Assembly (NCBI RefSeq): GCF_020171985.1
Contig: NZ_JAIVAL010000006.1
Span: forward strand, 124,001-188,000
Direction of reading: 5' to 3'
From: Halobacillus halophilus
Lineage (GTDB): Bacteria > Bacillota > Bacilli > Bacillales > Halobacillaceae
Length of the DNA: 64,000 nt
Shown here: in pieces, positions 9,741 to 17,880 of the stretch
How positions within the stretch are numbered: the first letter of the stretch is position 1
Layout: the number at the start of each line of letters is the position of its first letter
Program-made: the position numbers and the translations under genes
The notes under the pieces: generated by a model
Told to the model about the DNA's origin: nothing
What the model saw: the letters and a program-made list of their open reading frames with translations, nothing else
Database searches by the model: none

Positions 9741-10958
9741 TTGAGTTTAGAAAATAAATTATCTGCTTTGTGTCAGAAGATGGAGATAGACCCCGAGCAG
9801 TTACCGGACATATATATTGAGGAAGGGTGTCTCGCATCAATTCCTTCTTATTTAAAAGAGAAAGGTTTATCAAAACCCATCCTTGTAACCGATTCAAATA
9901 CAAAGAAAGCTGCTGGGTTAACCTTAGAGTATCTACTTAACCAGGAAGATTTATATCCGAAGGTAGTCATATTAGATGAAAATCAGAATGGACAAGTGAT
10001 TGCGGATGGCCAAAGTATTATGCAGCTTTTTCTTAACGTAGAGGAAGAAAATGATGTATTGGTAGCTGTCGGAAGCGGAACCATTCATGACATATGCAGG
10101 TTTTGCAGTGAGAAAGCTAAAGTACCTTTTTTAGCTGTACCTACAGCTGCATCCGTGGATGGATTTACTTCCAAAGGAGCTCCCATCATTAATCGTGGAA
10201 AAAAACAAACTGTCCAAAGTCAATCCCCGATCGCTGTGTTCGCGGACACGAATGTATTGATGAGAGCTCCTCAAACTTTAACGGCAGCGGGATTCGGGGA
10301 CATGTTAGGGAAACATACTTCTTTAATGGACTGGGATATCTCCGAGATGATCGGAGGAGAACCATTTTATCAGGAAGCCTATGAGTTAACGAAAACCTGC
10401 CTTGATTTAACGGTTAAACATACAGATGAGATAGGTAGAAGTGAATACAAGGGTATTAAAGCATTAATGGAAGCTTTAATTTATTCTGGCCTCGCTATGA
10501 ATCTGATTAATTCATCCAGACCGGCATCTGGTGGAGAACATCACCTGTCTCATTTCTGGGAAATGAGGTTTCTTGAATTAAACGAACCTCAGCTTCTCCA
10601 CGGAGCAAAAGTAGGGGTCGCCTGCACAATTATATCTTGCTTATATAAAGAGTGGGTGCGATCTTTCTCTCCTGAAGAGCTTACGGAAAATGATAAATAT
10701 GAAAAGAAATTGAAGCAATCCTGGCATATTATCAAAAACAAGGTCCTTGCTTTGCCAGATGTAGAACTTCTGCAAATCCAATTATTAAAGGTTGGGGGGC
10801 CGGCTACGATTGAAGATTTAGGGCTTGCGGAGGAACTTGTGACTGAGAGTCTTAATGAAGCTTTTCATCTACGGGATCGATGTACAGGTCTCCGTCTTAT
10901 TAATCATTATAAGAATAAAAGGCTAGAGATGCCGCAGGATCCTTGCATTAAAAAGTGA
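9741..10958 (+). CDS. araM: sn-Glycerol-1-phosphate dehydrogenase AraM
   Basis: Reduces dihydroxyacetone phosphate to sn-glycerol 1-phosphate with NAD(P)H; in Bacillus this feeds archaeal-type heptaprenyl glyceryl ether synthesis. Family signatures are the nucleotide site VAVGSGTIHDICRF, PTAASVDGFTSKGAP, and metal ligands in GFGDMLGKHTSLMDWDISE, GGEHHLSHFWEM and LLHGAKVGVA. The TTG at 9741 is preferred over GTG 9717 because GGAGGAAG lies 7-8 bases before it, giving 405 residues against about 394 for the B. subtilis protein. It is last in the arabinose operon, as in B. subtilis ara. Confidence 0.88.
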   Translation: MSLENKLSALCQKMEIDPEQLPDIYIEEGCLASIPSYLKEKGLSKPILVTDSNTKKAAGLTLEYLLNQEDLYPKVVILDENQNGQVIADGQSIMQLFLNVEEENDVLVAVGSGTIHDICRFCSEKAKVPFLAVPTAASVDGFTSKGAPIINRGKKQTVQSQSPIAVFADTNVLMRAPQTLTAAGFGDMLGKHTSLMDWDISEMIGGEPFYQEAYELTKTCLDLTVKHTDEIGRSEYKGIKALMEALIYSGLAMNLINSSRPASGGEHHLSHFWEMRFLELNEPQLLHGAKVGVACTIISCLYKEWVRSFSPEELTENDKYEKKLKQSWHIIKNKVLALPDVELLQIQLLKVGGPATIEDLGLAEELVTESLNEAFHLRDRCTGLRLINHYKNKRLEMPQDPCIKK

Positions 10959-11064
10959 GTGTAAAAGAATTAAATTAAATGCTTGGGCGAGCCAGACCTA
11001 TATAATTTTTCATAGGTACAGGAAGAGGGGGACTTTATATAAAAAGCTTAGAAAAGGTACATCT

Positions 11065-11098
11065 AAGGAGCTTCTCATATATAGAAGCTCCTTCTGTT
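11065..11098. terminator. Bidirectional terminator between araM and the DASS carrier gene
   Basis: A strong 11-bp stem AAGGAGCTTCT / AGAAGCTCCTT lies between convergent genes. The T tract is imperfect on both sides. Confidence 0.6.
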
Positions 11099-11102
11099 AT
11101 TA

Positions 11103-12476
11103 TTAAATATAATTCCAAAAAAGTAACAAAGATAGAATGATCACAGTCACCCAGCATAAAGAAGCAGGGATACCTGCTTTTATTAAATCACGATCTGTGA
11201 AATATCCATAGGAATAGCTTATTAAATGAACAGGAGATTGAGTAATCAAAAAGAACCCTGGAACTCCAGCTAAAAATACAGCCATAGCGACAACCAAAGG
11301 TGAAAATCCCTTTAAATTTTGACCAATTTGAATAGATAAGGGAATGATAATAGTTAGAAAACCTAGTACGTTTACAAAAACTATACGAATTAGCATCGCA
11401 CCTATGATCAGTATTAAAACGACTAGAAGCCCCGATTGTGCAGATACGGAGCTGACAATATAGTCAGCCATCCATTCAATTGTCCCTGTTTTGATAAGCA
11501 TACCGGAGACCATTAGGGTACTGGCGAAAAAAAGCATCATGTCCCAATTGATTGATTTCTTTGCCTTCTCCCAATCCCAAACCCCTGTGTAAGGAAGAAG
11601 GGTGAGTACTGCTCCTAGAAGACCTATTAGAGGAATAGAAAAACCGTGTAAACTCGAGGTTGTCCATAGTAATAGAGTAATACTCATGATCATAATTACT
11701 TTCTTTTCCGATCTCTTTACTGGTCCAAGCTCTTCTAATCTTTTATCAATCAGTCGTAATAAGTGTTTTCTATTGATGTTTCTTGGTGGGAAAATATGGA
11801 TCATAATGCCCCACAAAATTAACGTGAATAATATGATAGGCAAGGCAAAATAAGAAAGCCAGCTTATGTAGTTGATCGAGTTCGAAATATCTGTGAATAG
11901 CCCAAAGGTATAGATGGTAGAGCTTGCTCCTGTAGCGACGAAAGCCCCTGCGATAGCAGTTAAGTAGCTGATACCGATGAATAATGATTTTCCTAGATTC
12001 TCAATGCTGTTAATTTCATTCAGATTCTTCAGCAAGCGGTCAAGGACAGAGGTAACCAGATTCGCTTTTCCTATATTGGAAGGAATCAGGATTGAAAGAA
12101 TAAGCATAAGGATATAGGAAATCAAAATGAGTCCACTACCAGAACCTCTTGACACTGTCAGCAACTTCAAGGAAAGCCGGCTTGCGAGACCGGTCTCGAT
12201 GAAGGCGTGTGAGATAATAAAGGTAGCAAAAAGAAGCCACACGATTTCTGAACTGATATAGGCAAGTGTTTCTTCATAGTTGAAAAAATGAAAAGATAAA
12301 AGCAGAATAAAAAGTAATGAACTGAAGGCCAAAGAGAATACTCGTCCAATCCACAATATTTGGATAATTACTAAAGATGCGAGAGCTTGGATTTTAATAT
12401 CCCAATCGAATAAAGGCTGGAAAAAAAGAATGTAGATAATGAGGGGGGATATAAATAAAATCATTTGTTTCTTCAT
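11103..12476 (-). CDS. SLC13/DASS-family carboxylate carrier
   Basis: A polytopic membrane protein (457 residues, about 11-12 hydrophobic segments) of the divalent anion:sodium symporter type. It has a pseudo-duplicated layout: TGASSTIYTFGLF in the middle and FFLITQSPVHLISYSYG near the end sit where the paired substrate-binding hairpins fall, but the canonical SNT triplets are not preserved. ATG at 12476 has GAGGAG seven bases upstream; an earlier in-frame ATG at 12509 lacks one. It is the last gene of the tricarboxylate cluster, so the likely substrate is a di- or tricarboxylate such as tricarballylate. The substrate is inference. Confidence 0.75.
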   Translation of the reverse strand: MKKQMILFISPLIIYILFFQPLFDWDIKIQALASLVIIQILWIGRVFSLAFSSLLFILLLSFHFFNYEETLAYISSEIVWLLFATFIISHAFIETGLASRLSLKLLTVSRGSGSGLILISYILMLILSILIPSNIGKANLVTSVLDRLLKNLNEINSIENLGKSLFIGISYLTAIAGAFVATGASSTIYTFGLFTDISNSINYISWLSYFALPIILFTLILWGIMIHIFPPRNINRKHLLRLIDKRLEELGPVKRSEKKVIMIMSITLLLWTTSSLHGFSIPLIGLLGAVLTLLPYTGVWDWEKAKKSINWDMMLFFASTLMVSGMLIKTGTIEWMADYIVSSVSAQSGLLVVLILIIGAMLIRIVFVNVLGFLTIIIPLSIQIGQNLKGFSPLVVAMAVFLAGVPGFFLITQSPVHLISYSYGYFTDRDLIKAGIPASLCWVTVIILSLLLFWNYI

Positions 12477-12500
12477 GGTTATGCTCCTCACATAGATTAG

Positions 12501-12529
12501 AAAAGCCACCTTCTCTATAGGTGGCTTTT
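12501..12529 (-). terminator. Intercistronic hairpin between tcuA and the carrier gene
   Basis: AAAAGCCACC / GGTGGCTTTT surrounds a nine-base loop. It could end part of the transcription after tcuA or set a lower expression level for the carrier. Confidence 0.55.
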
Positions 12530-12532
12530 CTG

Positions 12533-14020
12533 TTAATTCGTGGTTTGGGTATAGCTGAATCTAGCAGCAGATGTGCCGGCAGTTTTTCCAAAAACAGCCC
12601 CAGACATTAATCCGGATCCTCCTGGATAGTTATCGTAAAAGATCCCTCCCACCATCTCACCAGCTGAATATAATCCTGAAATTGGCTTGCCCTCCTCATT
12701 GAGTACTTCTGCATTCGCATTTACGTGTAAGCCACCGAACGAGAATGTAATGCCACAGGTAACGGGGAAGGCATAGAATGGACCTTTTTCAATTTTTAAC
12801 GCCCAATTTGATTTTGGCGGTGTCAATCCTTTCGTTCCTTTTTGGTCTTTAATCGTAGGGTCATAATGACCTTTGTTAACGGCTTTGTTGTATTCCTTAA
12901 TTGTTGTCAGAAAGGCACTTTCGTCTACAGGGAGCTTTCCGACTAACTCTTCTAATGTGTCTGCAGAATGGTAGGTCGCTTCCTCAAGATTGTATTCTTT
13001 CCTGAGCATATCACGAACTTGTGAATCATAGATTTGATAAGCGATATGTCCAGGCTGCTTCAATATTTCTTTTCCATACTTGGCGTATGTGTAGTTCCTA
13101 AAGTCGGCTCCCTCATCAACGAATCGCTCGCCATCTTTATTCAGCATGACACTAAGAGGGTAGGAGTGTTTTTTGAAAATATCGCCAGGTTTTGTAAAGT
13201 CCCCGACCTTCGGTGCTTCAGCATCGGTACCGATTGAGTGGCAGCCGGACCATTGTCCGTACTTCTGCGCACCGATAGCAAGAGCCATATCTAAACCGTC
13301 TCCCGTGTTATATTCTGTGCCTCGAACAATGGCGGCTTCCCATTGTTCACCCAGGTGTTCGGTCCTCATTTGTTTAGATGCTTCAAAACTACCGCATGCA
13401 AGAACGACACTAGTTGTCTGCACGGAGATTGTTTCATGGTCACGTTCAACAACAACTGCACTGATTTGATTATTTTCTGTTTGTAACTCTTTTGCACTTG
13501 CGTTATACCAAATGTCGATTCCGAGTGATTCAGCACGGTCGAATAATGTTTTCATGAGGCCCATACCGATGTTTTTGGTTTTAACTGGTAATCCACCCCA
13601 GAATTGATAATTACCGTTCTTTTCAAAAGATTGGTTGCTGTAGTTCAATTCGAATTCCAAGCCTTGATCTCTCATCCACGAAATCGTTTCATACGATTGA
13701 TTGACAAGGTGGCTGGCTAAGGACTTATCGCTTTTTCCACCTGTCACCCGTTGTAGATCATCATAATAGTCAGCTGTACTATACCCTGGCATGATAATTC
13801 TGGCTGCTTCCTCATCTTCTAGCTGGGGCATCAGCCTTCGTATATCGTTCAGGTCATTGTAAGCAAAGCGTATGGCACCATCCGTAAAGTAAGAATTGCC
13901 GCCACGTTTGTGATGGGGAGCTTTTTCTAACACAAGGACATCAGCACCTTCTTCTCGTGCGGAGATGGCTGCACATAGAGCAGCATTTCCTGCTCCAACA
14001 ACAATCAGGTCATAGAACAT
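12533..14020 (-). CDS. tcuA: TcuA-like FAD-dependent tricarballylate dehydrogenase
   Basis: A flavoprotein of the fumarate reductase / succinate dehydrogenase group, 495 residues. The FAD-binding Rossmann start VVGAGNAALCAAISAREEGA and the following VLVLEKAP match the TcuA subgroup, which oxidises tricarballylate to cis-aconitate. The C-terminal FAD contact region YSAGEMVGGIFYDNYPGGSG is intact. No signal peptide is present, so it is cytoplasmic. It sits between tctA and a DASS carrier, with no TcuB electron-transfer partner in the window. An alternative is another FAD-dependent carboxylate dehydrogenase. Confidence 0.8.
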   Translation of the reverse strand: MFYDLIVVGAGNAALCAAISAREEGADVLVLEKAPHHKRGGNSYFTDGAIRFAYNDLNDIRRLMPQLEDEEAARIIMPGYSTADYYDDLQRVTGGKSDKSLASHLVNQSYETISWMRDQGLEFELNYSNQSFEKNGNYQFWGGLPVKTKNIGMGLMKTLFDRAESLGIDIWYNASAKELQTENNQISAVVVERDHETISVQTTSVVLACGSFEASKQMRTEHLGEQWEAAIVRGTEYNTGDGLDMALAIGAQKYGQWSGCHSIGTDAEAPKVGDFTKPGDIFKKHSYPLSVMLNKDGERFVDEGADFRNYTYAKYGKEILKQPGHIAYQIYDSQVRDMLRKEYNLEEATYHSADTLEELVGKLPVDESAFLTTIKEYNKAVNKGHYDPTIKDQKGTKGLTPPKSNWALKIEKGPFYAFPVTCGITFSFGGLHVNANAEVLNEEGKPISGLYSAGEMVGGIFYDNYPGGSGLMSGAVFGKTAGTSAARFSYTQTTN

Positions 14021-14034
14021 AGGCTTACTCCTCC

Positions 14035-15558
14035 TTAAGACGATTTATAGACTTGTTCAGGTTGATCGGTATTCTTTTGGCTTTTCTTTTTGACCAGCTT
14101 AATGATCAATGGATAGAAAAGAGATAGCAGCGTCAGAATGACAAGGGCAATACTTACACCGGAAGAGAAAAAGATTCCCAGGCTTCCGTTAGATGAAAGG
14201 ACAGCCATACGGAAGTTCTGTTCCATATCCGTCCCGACAATCAGCGCAAGGACTAACGGGGCAATTGGTATATCCATAATCTTCATCATCAATCCGAATA
14301 AGCCAAAAATGAGCAGCAAAAAGAAATCCATAGTAGAATAGCTCAGTGTGTAGGTTCCTATGAAAGCTAGTAATACGATAATTGGATAAAGTACTTTCGC
14401 TGGGGTGTCCAGAATTTTTACCAGCAATCCCACTAATAGAATGTTAATGATGACTAGGGCGATATTACCGAGAAACATGCTGTTCACAAGAGCCCAGGCC
14501 GTTTCGGGCTGTTGTTCGAATAGAAGCGGGCCGGGTCTTAGGCCGAGCATGATCAGAGCACCAAGCATGACCGCTGTGGTTCCTGACCCAGGAATCCCCA
14601 TCGTGAGCAAAGGAATCATGGCTCCAACTGATGCAGCATTGTTCGCGGATTCGGGAGCAGCCAATCCTTCTGCAGCTCCATCACCAAACTCTTCTGATCG
14701 TTTGGAGATTTGCTTTTCTGATGTATAACTGATCATCGAAGCGATGGAACCTCCAGCGCCTGGTAACACACCAATGAGAAATCCTAGTGGTCCACTTCGT
14801 AATATCGGCCATTTGGATCGCTTCCATTGGTCTTTGGTAAACCATACTTTTCCAACCTTTTTCTTATCTTTCTTTTGCTGATCGATATTTAAGAAGTTAT
14901 AGAGAACTTCTCCAATCGCATACACTCCGATGATGACGATGAGAAAATCAATACCTTCACTCAAGTGAGGAAGTCCCATCGTGAAACGGTACACGCCCGT
15001 TTGCGTATCAATTCCAACCGTGCTGAGCGTAAGCCCGATCATCATCGCTAAGAATCCTTTGACCATTTTACCTATGGATAAGGCTACGATAGCGGATAAT
15101 GTCAGAAGCATTAATAAAAAGTACTCAGCTGGACCAAATTCCAAGGCGAAATTCGCTAAAGGTTCTGCGAGAAAAATGAAGCCGACGACTGCGATTAATC
15201 CGCCGATAAAGGAGGCGACCGCAGATATGGCTAATGCTTCTCCTGCCTGACCTTTTTTCGCCATAGGATATCCATCAAAAGTCGCTGCAATTGCTGATCC
15301 ATCTCCTGGTGTATTAAGAAGAATCGAACTTCTTGAACCCCCATACATCGCACCGTAATAAATGGCGGCCATGAGGATGATGGCACTAACCGGATTCATG
15401 CTGAATGTGATCGGAATAAGTACTGCCACTGCTGTTGCCGGCCCTAAACCAGGTAACATGCCGACAATTGTCCCTAGAAATCCTCCGACTATGATCCATA
15501 AAATATTAATAGGCTCAATCGCGATCATTAAGCCATTAATAAAACTTCCTCCATCCAT
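14035..15558 (-). CDS. tctA: Tripartite tricarboxylate transporter large membrane subunit
   Basis: The large (about 12-helix) permease of a TctABC sodium-driven tricarboxylate importer, 507 residues, in line with the family. The conserved N-terminal loop GMLPGLGPATAVAVLIP and the second repeat LGFLIGVLPGAGGSIASMI show the internal duplication typical of TctA. YGGSRSSILLNTPGDGSA is another family hallmark. It follows tctB by 11 bp and precedes tcuA by 14 bp, so the four genes tctC-tctB-tctA-tcuA read as one operon. Confidence 0.93.
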   Translation of the reverse strand: MDGGSFINGLMIAIEPINILWIIVGGFLGTIVGMLPGLGPATAVAVLIPITFSMNPVSAIILMAAIYYGAMYGGSRSSILLNTPGDGSAIAATFDGYPMAKKGQAGEALAISAVASFIGGLIAVVGFIFLAEPLANFALEFGPAEYFLLMLLTLSAIVALSIGKMVKGFLAMMIGLTLSTVGIDTQTGVYRFTMGLPHLSEGIDFLIVIIGVYAIGEVLYNFLNIDQQKKDKKKVGKVWFTKDQWKRSKWPILRSGPLGFLIGVLPGAGGSIASMISYTSEKQISKRSEEFGDGAAEGLAAPESANNAASVGAMIPLLTMGIPGSGTTAVMLGALIMLGLRPGPLLFEQQPETAWALVNSMFLGNIALVIINILLVGLLVKILDTPAKVLYPIIVLLAFIGTYTLSYSTMDFFLLLIFGLFGLMMKIMDIPIAPLVLALIVGTDMEQNFRMAVLSSNGSLGIFFSSGVSIALVILTLLSLFYPLIIKLVKKKSQKNTDQPEQVYKSS

Positions 15559-15569
15559 TTGATCACCTC

Positions 15570-16019
15570 CTAAGGTAGACTGACTCCAAGTAACTCACTG
15601 AATGCATACCAGCTTATGAAAGAAAAGCTGAGGGCGACCACTGTATTCACGATCCATTTTCTCTTTCCGTTGATAAAGAATAGTAAAGCACCTAAGAATA
15701 GAAAGGTGGAAATTAAAAAGCCGACGCGTTCAAATAGGAAAGAATAAATAATCCCAAACAAAATGGTGACGCAAATTAATCTGGGTGTTCTTCCTGAAAG
15801 CATTAGTTTAATAGACGGGTTTTCTTTATGGATGTTTTTCAGTTCCTGCATTAAGTAAATGATGCTGAAAATCAACATGAATATGCTAATTCCTGCTGGA
15901 AAATAAATAGGACCGTAGGGATTACCCAGGTTAGCTTTTTGTAAATTGAATGATGAAATTAGCATGACAATACTAAAGAGGATAAGAAAAAAAGGTACAA
16001 TCAGCTTCATTGTTTTCAT
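15570..16019 (-). CDS. tctB: Tripartite tricarboxylate transporter small membrane subunit
   Basis: A 149-residue protein with four hydrophobic segments, the usual size and topology of TctB, the small membrane partner of TctA. Sequence conservation in this family is low, so the call rests on position between tctC and tctA together with topology. It opens with a charged MKTMKL start and a first helix. It lies downstream of the hairpin at 16044-16073. Confidence 0.88.
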   Translation of the reverse strand: MKTMKLIVPFFLILFSIVMLISSFNLQKANLGNPYGPIYFPAGISIFMLIFSIIYLMQELKNIHKENPSIKLMLSGRTPRLICVTILFGIIYSFLFERVGFLISTFLFLGALLFFINGKRKWIVNTVVALSFSFISWYAFSELLGVSLP

Positions 16020-16043
16020 TCGTACTTCACCTCATTTTTAGGA

Positions 16044-16073
16044 ATGCCTGCTGCCTCAGGGGGCAACAGGCAT
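16044..16073 (-). terminator. Intercistronic hairpin between tctC and tctB
   Basis: ATGCCTGCTGCC pairs with GGGCAACAGGCAT with one interruption. There is no strong T tract, so it more likely stabilises the upstream binding-protein mRNA than ends transcription. Confidence 0.5.
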
Positions 16074-16078
16074 GAAGT

Positions 16079-17056
16079 TTATTTCATCATTCCAGAGTCT
16101 TTAACAAGTTTCTGGTAAAGGTCATTTTGTTCTTTCAAGAAAGCTTCTGTTTCTTCACTGTTTTTATAGAAGCTTTCCCAATCATTGTTATCAAGAACTT
16201 TTTTCCATTGTTCTGTTTCAACCATTTTGCTTATTTTCTCATCCCAATAAGCTATTTCCTCTTCGGTCATATCAGGTGGTCCCATAAGTCCTCTCCAGTG
16301 AGGGAAGACCATGTCTACGCCTTCATCCTGCCAAGTAGGAACATCTTCAATTCCTTCCACAGGCTTGTCAGATGATACAGCTAAGATCTTCAGCTTCCCG
16401 GCAAGGTGCTGGTCTTTTACTTCTGATAAGGAAGTTGTAACAGCGTCAACATGGCCTCCGAGTAAGGCCGTGACTACATCTCCGCCCCCTTCATAAACGA
16501 GGAAATTTAACTCAGAAGGGTTAATACCGAATTCGCTGGCCGCTTGTACTAAAGAAAGGTGGTCGTCATTTCCGAGACCAGGTCCGACACCGATTTTCAT
16601 TGAATCTGGATTTTCTTTCGTGGCTTCTAAGAATTCAGTAGCTGTACTGTATTTTGAATCAGCTGGTACTGCGAGTGCCTGCCATTCTGTAGCTAGAGTA
16701 GCAATCGGAGTGAATTCATTATAAGTAAGATCACTTTGGCCTAAGAGATTATTAGTCAACACCAGGCTTGAGTTAACGGCTAATGTATGAGCATCTTTGG
16801 ACTTCAAGTATTTCCAGCCTACTTCACCGCCGCCACCAGGTTTGTTCACAACGTTAATATTTTGTTCAACAAGATTTTCATCTGTAAGTACCTTTTCCAG
16901 GGAACGAGCGGTCAAGTCCCAGCCGCCTCCTGGAGAGGCAGGGGCAACAATTTCTAAGTTTTTGTCAGGATACCCTTTACTACCTGAGGCGTTACTAGAG
17001 CATGCTGCCAGAAGCATAATAAGTATGAGGATAGAAACAAATCCAATCTTTCGCAT
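16079..17056 (-). CDS. tctC: Tricarboxylate-binding lipoprotein of the Tct system
   Basis: Extracytoplasmic solute receptor (Bug/TctC family) of 325 residues delivering the carboxylate to TctAB. A lipoprotein signal ends in MLLAACSS. The mature start KNLEIVAPASPGGGWDLTAR is the family signature around the ligand-binding loop, and GGGGEVGWKYL and GVGPGLGNDD follow. It is first in the operon, behind a perfect cre box, and is probably induced by the adjacent two-component system. The exact ligand (citrate, tricarballylate or similar) cannot be read from sequence. Confidence 0.92.
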   Translation of the reverse strand: MRKIGFVSILILIMLLAACSSNASGSKGYPDKNLEIVAPASPGGGWDLTARSLEKVLTDENLVEQNINVVNKPGGGGEVGWKYLKSKDAHTLAVNSSLVLTNNLLGQSDLTYNEFTPIATLATEWQALAVPADSKYSTATEFLEATKENPDSMKIGVGPGLGNDDHLSLVQAASEFGINPSELNFLVYEGGGDVVTALLGGHVDAVTTSLSEVKDQHLAGKLKILAVSSDKPVEGIEDVPTWQDEGVDMVFPHWRGLMGPPDMTEEEIAYWDEKISKMVETEQWKKVLDNNDWESFYKNSEETEAFLKEQNDLYQKLVKDSGMMK

Positions 17057-17137
17057 GAAAACTTACACTCCTTAAATTCGTTTAATCACTAAGTTAACTA
17101 AGTGTTAATTAACATCCTACCCGTGCAGCGTTATCAA

Positions 17138-17151
17138 TGTAAACGTTTTCA
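17138..17151. promoter_or_regulatory. cre (CcpA) box upstream of tctC
   Basis: TGTAAACGTTTTCA fits the cre consensus TGWAANCGNTNWCA at every position. It lies 82 bp before the tctC start codon in the only intergenic space large enough for the operon promoter, so carbon catabolite repression is likely. Confidence 0.75.
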
Positions 17152-17196
17152 AAATAATGTTTTTTGAATATTTAAAAATCATTTTGTTCATTATGT

Positions 17197-17880
17197 TCAT
17201 GAAGAAATATTAGAGTAATAACGGCGCTCCGGTCGTCCAACGATTCCATAAACCTGCTCAACAAGTGCGTCATTCGTTCCTACGAGGTACTCCAAGTATC
17301 TTCTCGCGGTTGTCCTGGAGGCTCCAATTCTCTCTCCGGCTTTTTCGGAGGTGATGCCGTCTTTTTCTTCCTCTAAAATCGACTTGATTTTACTTAGCGT
17401 GCCTCCATCAATGCCGGTGGGAAGAGAGGCGGCTGTTTCCTGTTTTTTATAGTCGGATCGAAAAACTTGCTGAAGAAGGTTCTCGTCCACTTCATTCGTA
17501 GATTGCAGCATTTGTTTTTTCTTCTTATACCTGTTCATGGATTCAATAAACTGTTCAAGTGTTACAGGTTTGATAAGATAATCGTGGACTCCATAGTGAA
17601 TCGCTTTTTCTAGAAAATCTTTCTGTGTAGCAGCTGTAATCATAATAATATCGACCGAAGGATGGATTTCACGGATACTATGGAGGAGATTGGTACCTAA
17701 TTCATCAGGCATATAGACGTCTAAAAGAATCAAGTCCACCTCTTTTTGTTTTAGAATGCTCAGGGTTTCTTCCGCATTCACCGCTTTTCCGGCAAGCTCC
17801 ATTTCTTCGATTTTATCAATGAAATCCTCATGTATCTGTGCTACTCGGAAATCGTCTTCTGCAATTAACACGTGTATCAT
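17197..17880 (-). CDS. CitB/DctR-family response regulator
   Basis: A 227-residue two-component regulator. The receiver domain (1-120) has the acidic pocket EDD at 8-10, phospho-acceptor Asp54 in LILLDVYMPDE, and Lys104 in YLIKPVT. The C-terminal part carries a winged-helix type DNA-binding region (ITSEKAGERIGASRTTARRY) as in CitB, DctR and MalR regulators of di/tricarboxylate uptake. Its start codon directly abuts the kinase stop codon (TAAATG). The obvious target is the adjacent tctCBA-tcuA operon. Confidence 0.9.
   Translation of the reverse strand: MIHVLIAEDDFRVAQIHEDFIDKIEEMELAGKAVNAEETLSILKQKEVDLILLDVYMPDELGTNLLHSIREIHPSVDIIMITAATQKDFLEKAIHYGVHDYLIKPVTLEQFIESMNRYKKKKQMLQSTNEVDENLLQQVFRSDYKKQETAASLPTGIDGGTLSKIKSILEEEKDGITSEKAGERIGASRTTARRYLEYLVGTNDALVEQVYGIVGRPERRYYSNISS

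Noticed and set aside
14138-14728. Plus-strand open frames inside tctA (and similar long opposite-strand frames in gabT, gabD, mqo and hag)
   Set aside because: They lie fully within well-supported genes, lack ribosome sites and have no family-like composition; they are shadows of coding bias.
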